A DNA stretch of 8,129 nucleotides from Comamonadaceae bacterium (GCA_024642025.1 JAHEBY010000111.1:1-8129), one strand, 5' to 3'. Positions 1-6,420 are shown, counted from the first letter of the stretch. The notes: a model not told the origin generated them from the letters alone. Translations and numbers: made by a program.

Positions 1-1
1 G

Positions 2-943
2 CGCCGCATCAATGTCGAACCGCTGGATCACAAAGCGGTGCATGGCATGGTGTACGACATCATGAATGACACCCAGCGCAAGGCTTACGAAGAGTTTCTG
101 GAAGTCGACTTTTCTTTCGAAATCGACGGGCTGGCTCGTTTTCGGGTCAACGCGTTCAACCACAACCGGGGTGCTGGCGCTGTGTTCCGGACGATTCCGT
201 CAAAAATCCTGACACTTGAACAGCTCGGTGCGCCGAGGATTTTTGGTGATTTGGCGCTCAAGCCCCGTGGCCTGGTGCTGGTAACTGGCCCGACCGGGTC
301 GGGCAAGTCCACCACGCTGGCCGCCATGGTGAATTACCTGAACGAAACCGAATTCGGCCACATCCTGACCGTGGAAGACCCCGTCGAGTTCGTGCATGAA
401 TCAAAAAAATGTCTGGTCAACCAGCGCGAAGTGGGGCCGCACACCTTGAGCTTTTCCAACGCACTGCGATCGGCGCTGCGCGAAGACCCGGACGCGATTC
501 TGGTTGGCGAACTGCGGGACCTGGAGACGATCCGGCTGGCGCTGACCGCCGCGGAGACCGGCCACTTGGTGTTCGGGACGCTGCACACCTCGTCGGCCGC
601 CAAGACCATCGACCGGATCGTCGACGTGTTTCCGGCGGCCGAGAAGGAAATGGTGCGCGCGATGCTCTCGGAGTCGCTGCGCGCGGTGATCTCGCAGACG
701 CTGCTCAAGACCAAGGACGGCACGGGCCGCGTGGCCGCGCACGAGATCATGATCGGGACTCCGGCGATCCGCAACCTGATCCGCGAGGCCAAGGTCGCGC
801 AGATGTATTCCAGCATTCAGACTGGCAACAGCGTTGGCATGCAGACACTTGACCAGAATCTGACCGATTTGGTCAAACGCAATGTCATCAGCGCCAGCGA
901 AGCGCGGAGCAAGGCGAAGATTCCGGAAAACTTCCCGGGATAG
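2..943 (+). CDS. pilT: Type IV pilus retraction ATPase PilT (5'-truncated by window edge)
   Basis: PilT is the hexameric cytoplasmic ATPase that depolymerises type IV pili, driving retraction, twitching motility and DNA uptake. The reading frame is open from base 2 and begins RRINVEPLDHKAV, which matches the N-terminal PAS-like domain of PilT. About 34 residues are therefore missing upstream, since the family is about 345 aa and 313 are visible. The GTG at 38 is internal and not a start. Visible motifs are Walker A GPTGSGKST (287-313), the Asp box TVEDPVEF, Walker B DAILVGELRD (from 491), the His box TGHLVFGTLHT, and the retraction motif AIRNLIRE (764-787), which separates PilT from PilB and PilU. 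The C-terminus KIPENFPG is typical. It heads the run with the cNMP-binding gene and pilU. An internal block at about 470-800 is much GC-richer than the rest of the gene. Identification is certain from these motifs. Confidence 0.97.
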   Translation, partial: RRINVEPLDHKAVHGMVYDIMNDTQRKAYEEFLEVDFSFEIDGLARFRVNAFNHNRGAGAVFRTIPSKILTLEQLGAPRIFGDLALKPRGLVLVTGPTGSGKSTTLAAMVNYLNETEFGHILTVEDPVEFVHESKKCLVNQREVGPHTLSFSNALRSALREDPDAILVGELRDLETIRLALTAAETGHLVFGTLHTSSAAKTIDRIVDVFPAAEKEMVRAMLSESLRAVISQTLLKTKDGTGRVAAHEIMIGTPAIRNLIREAKVAQMYSSIQTGNSVGMQTLDQNLTDLVKRNVISASEARSKAKIPENFPG

Positions 944-959
944 AAAATCAATCAAACAC

Positions 960-964
960 AGGAG
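960..964 (+). promoter_or_regulatory. Shine-Dalgarno of the cNMP-binding gene
   Basis: AGGAG lies six bases before the ATG at 971. It is the strongest ribosome binding site in the pilT-pilU run and fixes the start of the cNMP-binding gene. Confidence 0.8.
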
Positions 965-970
965 CCACCA

Positions 971-1603
971 ATGAAGGGCATTCTCGGACTCTTGCGTCAA
1001 CGGGTTGGAGGCGATCGCGCGGGCGACGACGTATCCGACTCGATGATGTTTACTTCTGCATTTGCAGAGCAGGGCGTAGACCCTTCACTGCTGGTTCCCT
1101 GGGAATTTCGGGCCGGAGAAATTGGCGCCAAAAGACTGAGCGCTGATCGGGCCACAAAAATACTGCAAACGCTCTGGGCCAAAGACAAGTACATGAGCCA
1201 GCTCGATGCACAGTCCATTTTGAGCTTGCAGAGCTATTTTGACTTTGCTGTCATTCCGGCTGGTTGCGACGTTATCCGGCAGGACGAATATGGCAACTTC
1301 ATGGTGGTACTTCTTAGCGGAACCATCGCCGTTGACCGTCTGCAACCCTGGGGCGAGCGTATGCGGCTTGCAGAAACGCGACCAGGTGATATTCTTGGCG
1401 AAATGTCATTGCTTGACAGCGGCATACGTTTCTCGGCCTGCAATACACTCAGCGAGTGCGAGGTAGCGGTATTGAGCACTGATGGCATGGATCAGATGAT
1501 GACGACTGATCCATCGCTGGCGGCAAAACTCATTGCCGTTCTTGCCAGAAAGCTGTCGCTTCGCCTGCGTGTGGTCAGCGCCCGTTTAAGCGACCGCAAG
1601 TAA
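971..1603 (+). CDS. Cyclic nucleotide-binding domain protein without HTH, between pilT and pilU
   Basis: This 210-aa protein has a CAP-type cNMP-binding domain at about residues 85-170 followed by a C-helix at about 171-205, and it ends there. There is no winged helix-turn-helix, so it is not a Crp/Fnr transcription factor as it stands. The phosphate-binding cassette reads GDILGEMSLLDSG then IRFSACNT. The Gly-Glu pair (G143, E144) and Arg (R153) used for the cyclic phosphate and ribose are present, but the Ser after the Arg in CAP is Phe here (F154). The N-terminal 80 residues resemble nothing I recognise. The ATG at 971 has a strong Shine-Dalgarno sequence, AGGAG at 960-964, six bases upstream. 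The gene lies 27 bp after pilT and 35 bp before pilU, so co-transcription is very likely. I infer a cAMP- or c-di-GMP-responsive modulator of pilus retraction. The ligand cannot be told from sequence alone. Confidence 0.9.
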   Translation: MKGILGLLRQRVGGDRAGDDVSDSMMFTSAFAEQGVDPSLLVPWEFRAGEIGAKRLSADRATKILQTLWAKDKYMSQLDAQSILSLQSYFDFAVIPAGCDVIRQDEYGNFMVVLLSGTIAVDRLQPWGERMRLAETRPGDILGEMSLLDSGIRFSACNTLSECEVAVLSTDGMDQMMTTDPSLAAKLIAVLARKLSLRLRVVSARLSDRK

Positions 1604-1638
1604 TTTCAACCTGAAACAGTTCGGGAGAAACAGAGGTT

Positions 1639-2775
1639 ATGGAACGCGATCAGGCAACCAGGTTCATCAACGACCTGCTCAAATTGATGGTCAGCCGAAA
1701 CGGCTCTGACCTGTTTATCACTGGCGATTTTCCGCCCGCTGTGAAGGTGGATGGCAAAGTGACCAAGGTATCGCCGCAGCCCCTGAGTGCGGCGCATACG
1801 CTCGCTTTGGCCCGCTCGATCATGAACGACAAGCAGGCGGCGGAGTTTGAACGCACCAAGGAATGCAACTTCGCCATTTCGCCCACGGGTGTGGGGCGCT
1901 TTCGGGTCAACGCGTTCATTCAGCAGGGCAAGGTGGGCATGGTGTTGCGGGTCATTCCCGCCCTGTTGCCCACTATTGACAGCCTGGGGATGCCTCAGAT
2001 TCTGAAAGATGTGGCGGGCTCCAAGCGTGGCTTGTGCATTTTGGTGGGGGCAACCGGCTCTGGCAAATCCACGACGCTGGCTGCGATGGTCGACTGGCGC
2101 AATGAAAACTCGTTTGGCCACATCATCACCATTGAAGACCCCGTCGAATTTGTGCACATGCACAAAAACTGCGTCGTGACGCAGCGCGAAGTTGGATTAG
2201 ACACTGACAACTGGGGAATCGCGCTTAAAAACACGCTGCGTCAGGCTCCTGACGTGATCTTGATGGGCGAAATACGGGACCGCGAAACCATGGAGCACGC
2301 CGTTGCATTTGCAGAAACAGGCCACCTGTGTCTGGCGACCCTGCACGCCAATAGCGCCAACCAGGCGCTGGACCGCATCATCAACTTCTTTCCCGAAGAG
2401 CGTCGCGCACAGCTATTGATGGATCTCTCTCTCAACTTGCGGGCGTTGGTGTCGCAACGCTTGATTCCCATGCAGGACGGCAAAGGGCGCACCGCCGCAG
2501 TAGAAATCATGCTCAACACGCCGCTTATCTCTGACCTCATCTTCAAGGGTGACGTGTCTGAAATCAAGGAGATCATGAAAAAGAGCCGCAATCTGGGCAT
2601 GCAGACCTTTGACCAGGCCTTGTTCGACGCCTATGAGAGCAACCTCATCACCTATGAAGATGCGCTTCGCAACGCGGACTCGCTGAACGATTTGCGACTG
2701 CAGATCAAACTCAACAGCCAGCGCGGCCGCTCGGCGGACCTGGCCGCTGGCACTGAAAACTACGCAATTGTCTGA
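1639..2775 (+). CDS. pilU: PilT-like accessory retraction ATPase PilU
   Basis: This 378-aa secretion ATPase is the PilT paralogue that works with PilT to power high-force retraction and does not normally retract alone. Seen in the sequence: an N-terminal PAS-like domain (about 1-110, including FPPAVKVDGKV and GRFRVNAF), Walker A GATGSGKST (137-145), Asp box TIEDPVEF (164-171), Walker B DVILMGEIRD (205-214) and His box TGHLCLATLHAN (227-238). Where PilT has AIRNLIRE this protein has PLISDLIF (295-302). Together with the longer C-terminal tail (residues 340-378), this marks it as PilU rather than a second PilT. The ATG at 1639 is preceded by a GGGAGA-type site around 1623-1628, with a closer GAGG at 1633-1636. 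It is the last gene of the operon, and an intrinsic terminator follows at 2850-2873. Confidence 0.96.
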   Translation: MERDQATRFINDLLKLMVSRNGSDLFITGDFPPAVKVDGKVTKVSPQPLSAAHTLALARSIMNDKQAAEFERTKECNFAISPTGVGRFRVNAFIQQGKVGMVLRVIPALLPTIDSLGMPQILKDVAGSKRGLCILVGATGSGKSTTLAAMVDWRNENSFGHIITIEDPVEFVHMHKNCVVTQREVGLDTDNWGIALKNTLRQAPDVILMGEIRDRETMEHAVAFAETGHLCLATLHANSANQALDRIINFFPEERRAQLLMDLSLNLRALVSQRLIPMQDGKGRTAAVEIMLNTPLISDLIFKGDVSEIKEIMKKSRNLGMQTFDQALFDAYESNLITYEDALRNADSLNDLRLQIKLNSQRGRSADLAAGTENYAIV

Positions 2776-2814
2776 TTGGCTGGCGCCAGACCCAGCACTC
2801 CGTTAAACCAATAC

Positions 2815-3729
2815 GTGAACTCCATCAATTCAAAAACTTACGATGCAACGCCACCCCGCAGGGTGGCTTTTTTGGGCCTGGGTGTCATGGGTTACCCAAT
2901 GGCGGGCCACCTCGCTCGGGCTGGGCATCAAGTCACCGTATTCAATCGAACCGCTTCTAAATCAATAGCATGGTGTGAAGATTTTTCGGGGGCTGAGGGC
3001 ATAAATCATGCAAAGACACCGCGTGAAGCCGCTACTGCCAATGAGATTGTTTTCTGCTGCGTAGGCAATGATGACGACCTGCGAAGTGTGACGCTTGGCG
3101 CCGATGGTGCCTTTGCTGGCATGAAGTCGGGCAGTGTTTTTGTCGATCACACCACAGCATCGGCCAATATTGCGCGCGAGTTGTTTGCCGTTGCCAAGGA
3201 AAAGGGCCTTGCCTTCCTGGACGCACCGGTGTCAGGCGGTCAGGCAGGCGCGCAAAACGGCTTGCTGACAGTGATGTGCGGTGGTGAGAAGTCCGCGTTT
3301 GAGTTCGTTCAACCAGTGGCCATGGCGTTTTCACGCGCTTTCACACTTCTGGGCGAAAGTGGTGCGGGCCAGCTTGCCAAGATGGTCAACCAGATTTGCA
3401 TTGCCGGGCTGGTTCAAGGCTTGAGCGAAGCCATTGCCTTTGGACAGAATGCGGGGCTTGACATGAACCAGGTGCTGGACGTCATAGGCAAAGGTGCTGC
3501 ACAAAGCTGGCAAATGGACAACCGCGGCGAAACCATGGCCGCCGACAAGTTTGACTTTGGCTTTGCCGTCGACTGGATGCGCAAAGACTTGGGCTTGGTG
3601 CTCGACGAAGGCAAGCGCAATGGCTCGCGTTTGCCCGTCACCGCACTGGTTGACCAGTTTTATGCCGACGTCCAGCAAATGGGCGGGCGCCGCTGGGACA
3701 CATCCAGCCTGATCAAGCGCCTGAAATAG
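2815..3729 (+). CDS. NAD(P)-dependent beta-hydroxyacid dehydrogenase (3-hydroxyisobutyrate / 2-hydroxy-3-oxopropionate reductase family)
   Basis: A cytoplasmic oxidoreductase that interconverts a beta-hydroxyacid and its oxo form. From the GTG at 2815 it is 304 aa. Motifs in that numbering: Rossmann GLGVMG (21-26); NRT after the second strand (44-46), whose Arg suggests NADP(H) preference; substrate signature FLDAPVSGG (134-142); the catalytic-lysine helix AKMVNQ (K189); and WMRKDLGL (K257), followed by the all-alpha C-terminal domain. The start is uncertain. GTG 2815 gives the usual family length but has no clear Shine-Dalgarno. GTG 2863 (288 aa) lies inside the terminator hairpin. The TTG at 2776 abuts the pilU stop. 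An in-frame ATG does not occur until 2887, after the Rossmann strand. The stretch between NRT and TPREAA looks about four residues longer than I would expect and coincides with a repeat-like sequence. The exact substrate is unknown. Convergent with the BON gene, 36 bp away. Confidence 0.88.
   Translation: MNSINSKTYDATPPRRVAFLGLGVMGYPMAGHLARAGHQVTVFNRTASKSIAWCEDFSGAEGINHAKTPREAATANEIVFCCVGNDDDLRSVTLGADGAFAGMKSGSVFVDHTTASANIARELFAVAKEKGLAFLDAPVSGGQAGAQNGLLTVMCGGEKSAFEFVQPVAMAFSRAFTLLGESGAGQLAKMVNQICIAGLVQGLSEAIAFGQNAGLDMNQVLDVIGKGAAQSWQMDNRGETMAADKFDFGFAVDWMRKDLGLVLDEGKRNGSRLPVTALVDQFYADVQQMGGRRWDTSSLIKRLK
2850..2873 (+). terminator. Intrinsic terminator of the pilT-cNMP-pilU operon
   Basis: A perfect 7-bp stem, GCCACCC (2850-2856) pairing with GGGTGGC (2861-2867), closes a 4-base loop CGCA and is followed directly by six T residues (2868-2873). 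That is a textbook rho-independent terminator for + strand transcription. The complementary strand has no T run after the stem, so it should work in one direction only. It sits 75 bp after the pilU stop and overlaps the codons for the first glycine-rich strand of the next gene. Confidence 0.72.
2964..3006 (+). repeat. Degenerate dispersed-repeat copy A inside the dehydrogenase gene
   Basis: The arrangement is AATAGC (2964-2969), 18 bases, GGGGGCT (2988-2994), then GAGGGCATAAAT. The same layout with exactly the same 18-base spacing occurs at 7422-7465 in the same orientation. The local AT-richness contrasts with the surrounding coding DNA. I remember a similar short element scattered in Comamonadaceae genomes. 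Here it encodes about residues 50-64 of the dehydrogenase. Confidence 0.42.
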
Positions 3730-3765
3730 CGCTCGCCGCTGGCTTCGCAGCTGCCCTGGCGCCAA

Positions 3766-4407
3766 TCAGTTGGTTTTGGGCAGGCCCTGGAGCTCTTCTT
3801 CGGTCAGAATTTCGAACAGGCGCACCACGCGCTGCACACCATTGGTTGCGCGGGCCAGATCGGTCGCGCGAGCAGACTCCCGTTGGGTGACGCGACCCAT
3901 CATGTAGACCGTTCCCCGCTCTGTGACCACCTTAAAGGCATTGGCGAACAGGTCTTTGGTGTCAAGCAAGCTGGCCTTGACACGACCGGTAATAAGCGCA
4001 TCGGATGAACGGTCTGCCAGGGACGATTTGGTGGCCACGACCAGCTCGTTGACGATGGACTTCACGTTGTCGATCTTTTTGACTGCATCGTCAATCCGCT
4101 GTTTGTCCTCAGGCGTCGGCACTTCACCTGTCAGCAACACCTGCCCGTTGTAACTGGTCACGTTGACGTGGGCGCGATCACCCGTCGCCTCGAGAATTCG
4201 ATTGTTGGCACGCAGTTCGATACCTTCGTCATTCAGGTAGCTCCCCGATGCACGCCGATCCGTAGCCACAAGACCGCCAACGGCCGCTCCACCCACAACC
4301 AGCGGCACACACGCCGTCATGCTGGAGAGCGTACAACCCGCCAGCGCAAATGCGAGCCATAGTTTTTGATGGCTTGCTGCCAGCTTGATGGGCATTTTGA
4401 GATTCAT
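3766..4407 (-). CDS. dolP: Two-BON-domain outer-membrane lipoprotein (DolP/YraP-like)
   Basis: A 213-aa homologue of enterobacterial DolP (YraP), an outer-membrane lipoprotein with tandem BON domains that supports envelope integrity. The start at 4407 (MNLKMPIKL) is chosen because AGGAAA lies seven bases upstream and the signal peptide follows at once; the open frame extends further upstream but overlaps the SIS gene. The signal sequence (about 1-32) has two possible lipobox cysteines: LAGC at C25 and MTAC at C33. C33 lies directly before the VPLVVGGAAVGG stretch, as in DolP homologues. BON1 spans about 61-124 (HVNVTSYNGQVLLTGEV) and BON2 about 135-201 (VVTERGTVYMMGRV), followed by a 12-residue tail. 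It is the last gene of yraN-SIS-BON and begins two bases after the SIS stop, so translational coupling is likely. No convincing terminator follows in the 36-bp convergent gap. Confidence 0.92.
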   Translation of the reverse strand: MNLKMPIKLAASHQKLWLAFALAGCTLSSMTACVPLVVGGAAVGGLVATDRRASGSYLNDEGIELRANNRILEATGDRAHVNVTSYNGQVLLTGEVPTPEDKQRIDDAVKKIDNVKSIVNELVVATKSSLADRSSDALITGRVKASLLDTKDLFANAFKVVTERGTVYMMGRVTQRESARATDLARATNGVQRVVRLFEILTEEELQGLPKTN

Positions 4408-4409
4408 GA

Positions 4410-5003
4410 TTATGTTTCCTGTTCGCCCAATAGCTGGGCATCCACTGCATCGCAAATGCAATGCAAAGTCAAAACGTGGACCTCCTGAATCCGGGAGGTC
4501 CGCTCGTGGGGCACGCAAATACTGACATCTGTGTCGCGCAACGCCTGCGCCATTTTGCCACCTCCGCTACCGCAGAGGCCCACCACAATCATTTCACGCT
4601 CGTGGGCTGCGTTGACGGCGGCCAGCATATTCGCAGAATTGCCGTGTGTTGAAATAGCCAGCAACACGTCTCCTGCGACCCCCAGCGCGCGCACCTGCCG
4701 GGCATACACATCAGCGAAACCGTTGTCCTCGGCGACTCCCGTCAGCAGCGCGCTGCTGGCGCACAGCGCAATGGCACCAAGCTCGGGGCGATCCCGCTCC
4801 AGACGGCCCACAAAATGTGATGCAAAGCGCTGCGCGTCGGCACCCGAGCTACCGTTTCCGCATGCCAGCACTTTTCCGCCACTGGTCACACAGGCCAATA
4901 CCGCCTGCACTGCGGCCGCAATAGGAAGGCTCAAGCTCTCCGCGCACTGGTATTTCAGGTCGGCGCTGTCAATAAAGTGTTGTTGAACCCGTTGCTCAAG
5001 CAT
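4410..5003 (-). CDS. diaA: SIS-domain protein, DiaA-like (GmhA superfamily)
   Basis: A 197-aa single-SIS-domain protein. In E. coli, DiaA binds DnaA as a tetramer and promotes timely initiation of replication; the related GmhA isomerises sedoheptulose 7-phosphate for LPS heptose. Seen: phosphosugar loop CGNGSS (48-53), ADAQRFASHF (55-64), GDVLLAISTHGNS (111-123) and RIQEVHVLTLH (171-181). GmhA binds its metal with His and Glu in the AQHFAxEF helix. Here these are Arg (R59) and His (H63), while Gln (Q173) and His (H181) of the second pair remain. That loss, and the position between yraN and the BON gene exactly as in E. coli, favour DiaA over an active heptose isomerase. Many databases would still label it phosphoheptose isomerase. 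The start at 5003 has no strong Shine-Dalgarno. The gap to yraN is 45 bp and to the BON gene 2 bp. Confidence 0.88.
   Translation of the reverse strand: MLEQRVQQHFIDSADLKYQCAESLSLPIAAAVQAVLACVTSGGKVLACGNGSSGADAQRFASHFVGRLERDRPELGAIALCASSALLTGVAEDNGFADVYARQVRALGVAGDVLLAISTHGNSANMLAAVNAAHEREMIVVGLCGSGGGKMAQALRDTDVSICVPHERTSRIQEVHVLTLHCICDAVDAQLLGEQET
4415..4420 (-). promoter_or_regulatory. Shine-Dalgarno of the BON lipoprotein gene, inside the SIS gene 3' end
   Basis: AGGAAA on the - strand (4420 down to 4415) lies seven bases before the ATG at 4407 and within the last codons of the SIS gene. It decides the start at 4407 over upstream in-frame codons and implies coupled translation. Confidence 0.75.
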
Positions 5004-5048
5004 GGTGGGAATGATACCTGCGCCCTGCCAATCACCCCTTCCCTGGGG

Positions 5049-5417
5049 TCAAAACGCCTCAAACGCGCCCCGTAGCCATCGCACACCGTCGGGTCCAATG
5101 GCCACAAGGTCAAAGCGACAGGGCGGTGTGTCCCGAACGCGCATCAGGTAGTGTTGCGCGGCAAAGATCAGGCGGCGCTGCTTGGCAAAGCCCACGCTGG
5201 CAGCTGCGCCACCAAAAGAGCCATTGAGTCGCTTGCGCACCTCGACAAACACAGTTGTTCCGTCGGTGTCGCGCATGACAAGATCGATTTCTCCGCCACC
5301 ACGGCCGGGCGTCCGATAATTGCGCTCCAATAGCTTCAGACCCGCTCGCTGAAGGTATTGCAAAGCGTGATCTTCGGCCTTGTCTCCGATTTGCTTTGTG
5401 GTGGATGGTTTTTCCAT
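5049..5417 (-). CDS. yraN: YraN / UPF0102 family nuclease-fold protein
   Basis: A 122-aa protein of the UPF0102 family, which adopts a restriction-endonuclease-like (PD-(D/E)XK, Holliday-junction-resolvase-like) fold. Its cellular role is not firmly known. Motifs: conserved E15 in GDKAEDHA, RNYRT (32-36), GGEIDLV with E43 and D45, FVEVRKR (57-63) supplying the E-x-K/R element, FGGAAASVGFAKQRR (68-82) with K79, and CRFDLVAI (100-107). The length is normal for the family. It is the first gene of the - strand operon with the SIS and BON genes. It starts 31 bp from the divergent rsmI start, so its promoter must overlap the 5' part of rsmI or lie in that very short gap. No good Shine-Dalgarno precedes the ATG at 5417, so a slightly different start is possible. 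Confidence 0.93.
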   Translation of the reverse strand: MEKPSTTKQIGDKAEDHALQYLQRAGLKLLERNYRTPGRGGGEIDLVMRDTDGTTVFVEVRKRLNGSFGGAAASVGFAKQRRLIFAAQHYLMRVRDTPPCRFDLVAIGPDGVRWLRGAFEAF

Positions 5418-5437
5418 CGCTGGATTGCCGAGAATTT

Positions 5438-5443
5438 GAGGGA
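5438..5443 (+). promoter_or_regulatory. Shine-Dalgarno supporting the TTG start of rsmI
   Basis: GAGGGA lies five bases before the TTG at 5449. No in-frame ATG exists before the conserved first strand of RsmI, so this site is the main support for the rare TTG start. Confidence 0.75.
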
Positions 5444-5448
5444 AGTAA

Positions 5449-6375
5449 TTGACTACCGCTTATACACAGGCCCTGGCCGCTGCCCGCGATGCCGCGTCGA
5501 ACCAGCATTATCCGCAAGGTGCGCTGTATGTGGTTGCCACGCCAATTGGCAACCTCGCCGACATCACCTTGCGCGCGTTGCATGTGCTTGACCTTGCAGA
5601 CACGCTTGCCTGCGAAGACACGCGCCATTCGCAGGCGCTGTTGCGAGCCTATGGAATCGACAAGCCAGGCTCCCGCATGCTGGCCGTGCATCAACATAAC
5701 GAGGCTGAAGCTGCGCAACACGTCATCGACCGACTGCGACAGGGCCAGCGCGTGGCGTATGTCAGCGACGCGGGCACGCCTGCCATCAGCGACCCCGGTG
5801 CCCGGCTGGTGGCTGCGGTTCAGGCCAGCGGGCTGCGGGTGGTGCCACTTCCCGGCGCCAGCAGCATTACATCGGTGCTGAGCGTGGCGGGCATTGGCGA
5901 GGTTACAGACGCGGACGCGGCAGGCTTCGTCTTCATGGGATTTCTGCCCTCCAAAGCCGCCGAGCGGACGGCGGCGGTATCCGCGCTGGCGGCTGAGCAG
6001 CGCTGCGTGGTACTGCTCGAAGCCCCACACCGAATTGACGCGCTGGTCGAAGCGCTTGCCGCGCTGCGGGAGCGGCCTGTCACCGTAGGGCGGGAGCTGA
6101 CCAAGCAGTTCGAGGAAATCGCCACGCTCCCCGCTGCGGCGTTGCCGGCTTGGTTGAAGGGCGAGGTCAACCGGTCACGGGGCGAGTTTGTGCTGGTGGT
6201 GCATCCCGCAGCTGCCGTGGCCAGTCACAACCCAGACCATCGCGTGCTGACACTGCTGTTGGAAGAGTTACCCCTCAAAACAGCCGTCAAACTGGCCGCA
6301 AGCATCACTGGAACACCCAAAAATGCGCTTTACGAGGCTGCGCTGGCGATGAAAAAGACGGTTGACGATGCGTGA
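5449..6375 (+). CDS. rsmI: 16S rRNA (cytidine(1402)-2'-O)-methyltransferase RsmI
   Basis: RsmI transfers a methyl group from S-adenosylmethionine to the 2'-O of C1402 in 16S rRNA, tuning decoding at the P site. The 308-aa product has the tetrapyrrole-methylase fold. Motifs in order: LYVVATPIGNLADIT (26-40), CEDTRH (55-60), HNE (83-85), SDAGTPAISDPGARLV (106-121), PLPGASS (133-139), MGFLPSKAAER (163-173), EAPHRI (191-196), GRELTKQFEE (214-223) and GEFVLVV (245-251). The small C-terminal domain has KTAVKLAASITGTPKNALYE (277-296). The start is a TTG preceded by GAGGGA; no in-frame ATG lies upstream of the first motif. It diverges from yraN with a 31-bp gap, as rsmI diverges from the lpoA-yraN-diaA operon in enterobacteria. 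It converges with the permease genes, 45 bp away. Confidence 0.95.
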   Translation: MTTAYTQALAAARDAASNQHYPQGALYVVATPIGNLADITLRALHVLDLADTLACEDTRHSQALLRAYGIDKPGSRMLAVHQHNEAEAAQHVIDRLRQGQRVAYVSDAGTPAISDPGARLVAAVQASGLRVVPLPGASSITSVLSVAGIGEVTDADAAGFVFMGFLPSKAAERTAAVSALAAEQRCVVLLEAPHRIDALVEALAALRERPVTVGRELTKQFEEIATLPAAALPAWLKGEVNRSRGEFVLVVHPAAAVASHNPDHRVLTLLLEELPLKTAVKLAASITGTPKNALYEAALAMKKTVDDA

Positions 6376-6398
6376 TCTGGCAATGGGCCAATTCCAGA
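6376..6398. other. Inverted repeat in the rsmI / permease convergent gap
   Basis: TCTGG (6376-6380) pairs with CCAGA (6394-6398). A bulged C is followed by AAT (6382-6384) pairing with ATT (6391-6393) around a six-base loop. It starts at the base after the rsmI stop. It could form a weak hairpin in both directions, but no T run follows on either strand, so a terminator role is doubtful. Confidence 0.3.
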
Positions 6399-6420
6399 AT
6401 AAACACCTGGCTGTGAACGC

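Noticed and set aside
38..40. GTG as the start of pilT
   Set aside because: The frame is open to base 2 and the upstream residues match the PilT N-terminal domain, so the gene begins outside the window.
401..1000. Long antisense open frames opposite pilT, pilU, rsmI and the permeases
   Set aside because: They have no recognisable domains and are explained as shadows of GC-rich coding strands.
2776..2850. Sigma-70 promoter for the dehydrogenase between pilU and the terminator
   Set aside because: TTGGCT at 2776 has no acceptable -10 partner at 16-18 bp, and TACGAT at 2839 has no matching -35.
3730..3777. Possible terminator between the dehydrogenase and BON genes, CCAA-TCAG-TTGG followed by TTTT
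   Set aside because: The stem is only four base pairs and lies mostly within the BON coding end; other pairings in the gap are equally weak.
4408..4518. Longer N-terminus for the BON lipoprotein starting at 4518
   Set aside because: It would overlap the SIS gene by about 110 bp and put about 37 residues before the signal peptide; AGGAAA before 4407 explains a normal start.
5030..5050. Hairpin ACCCC / GGGGT between yraN and the SIS gene
   Set aside because: The stem is five base pairs, no T run follows, and the genes appear co-transcribed.
5800..6205. Two GCTGGTGG sequences identical to E. coli Chi within rsmI
   Set aside because: They encode ordinary residues and are expected by chance in GC-rich coding DNA; Chi identity in this organism is unknown.
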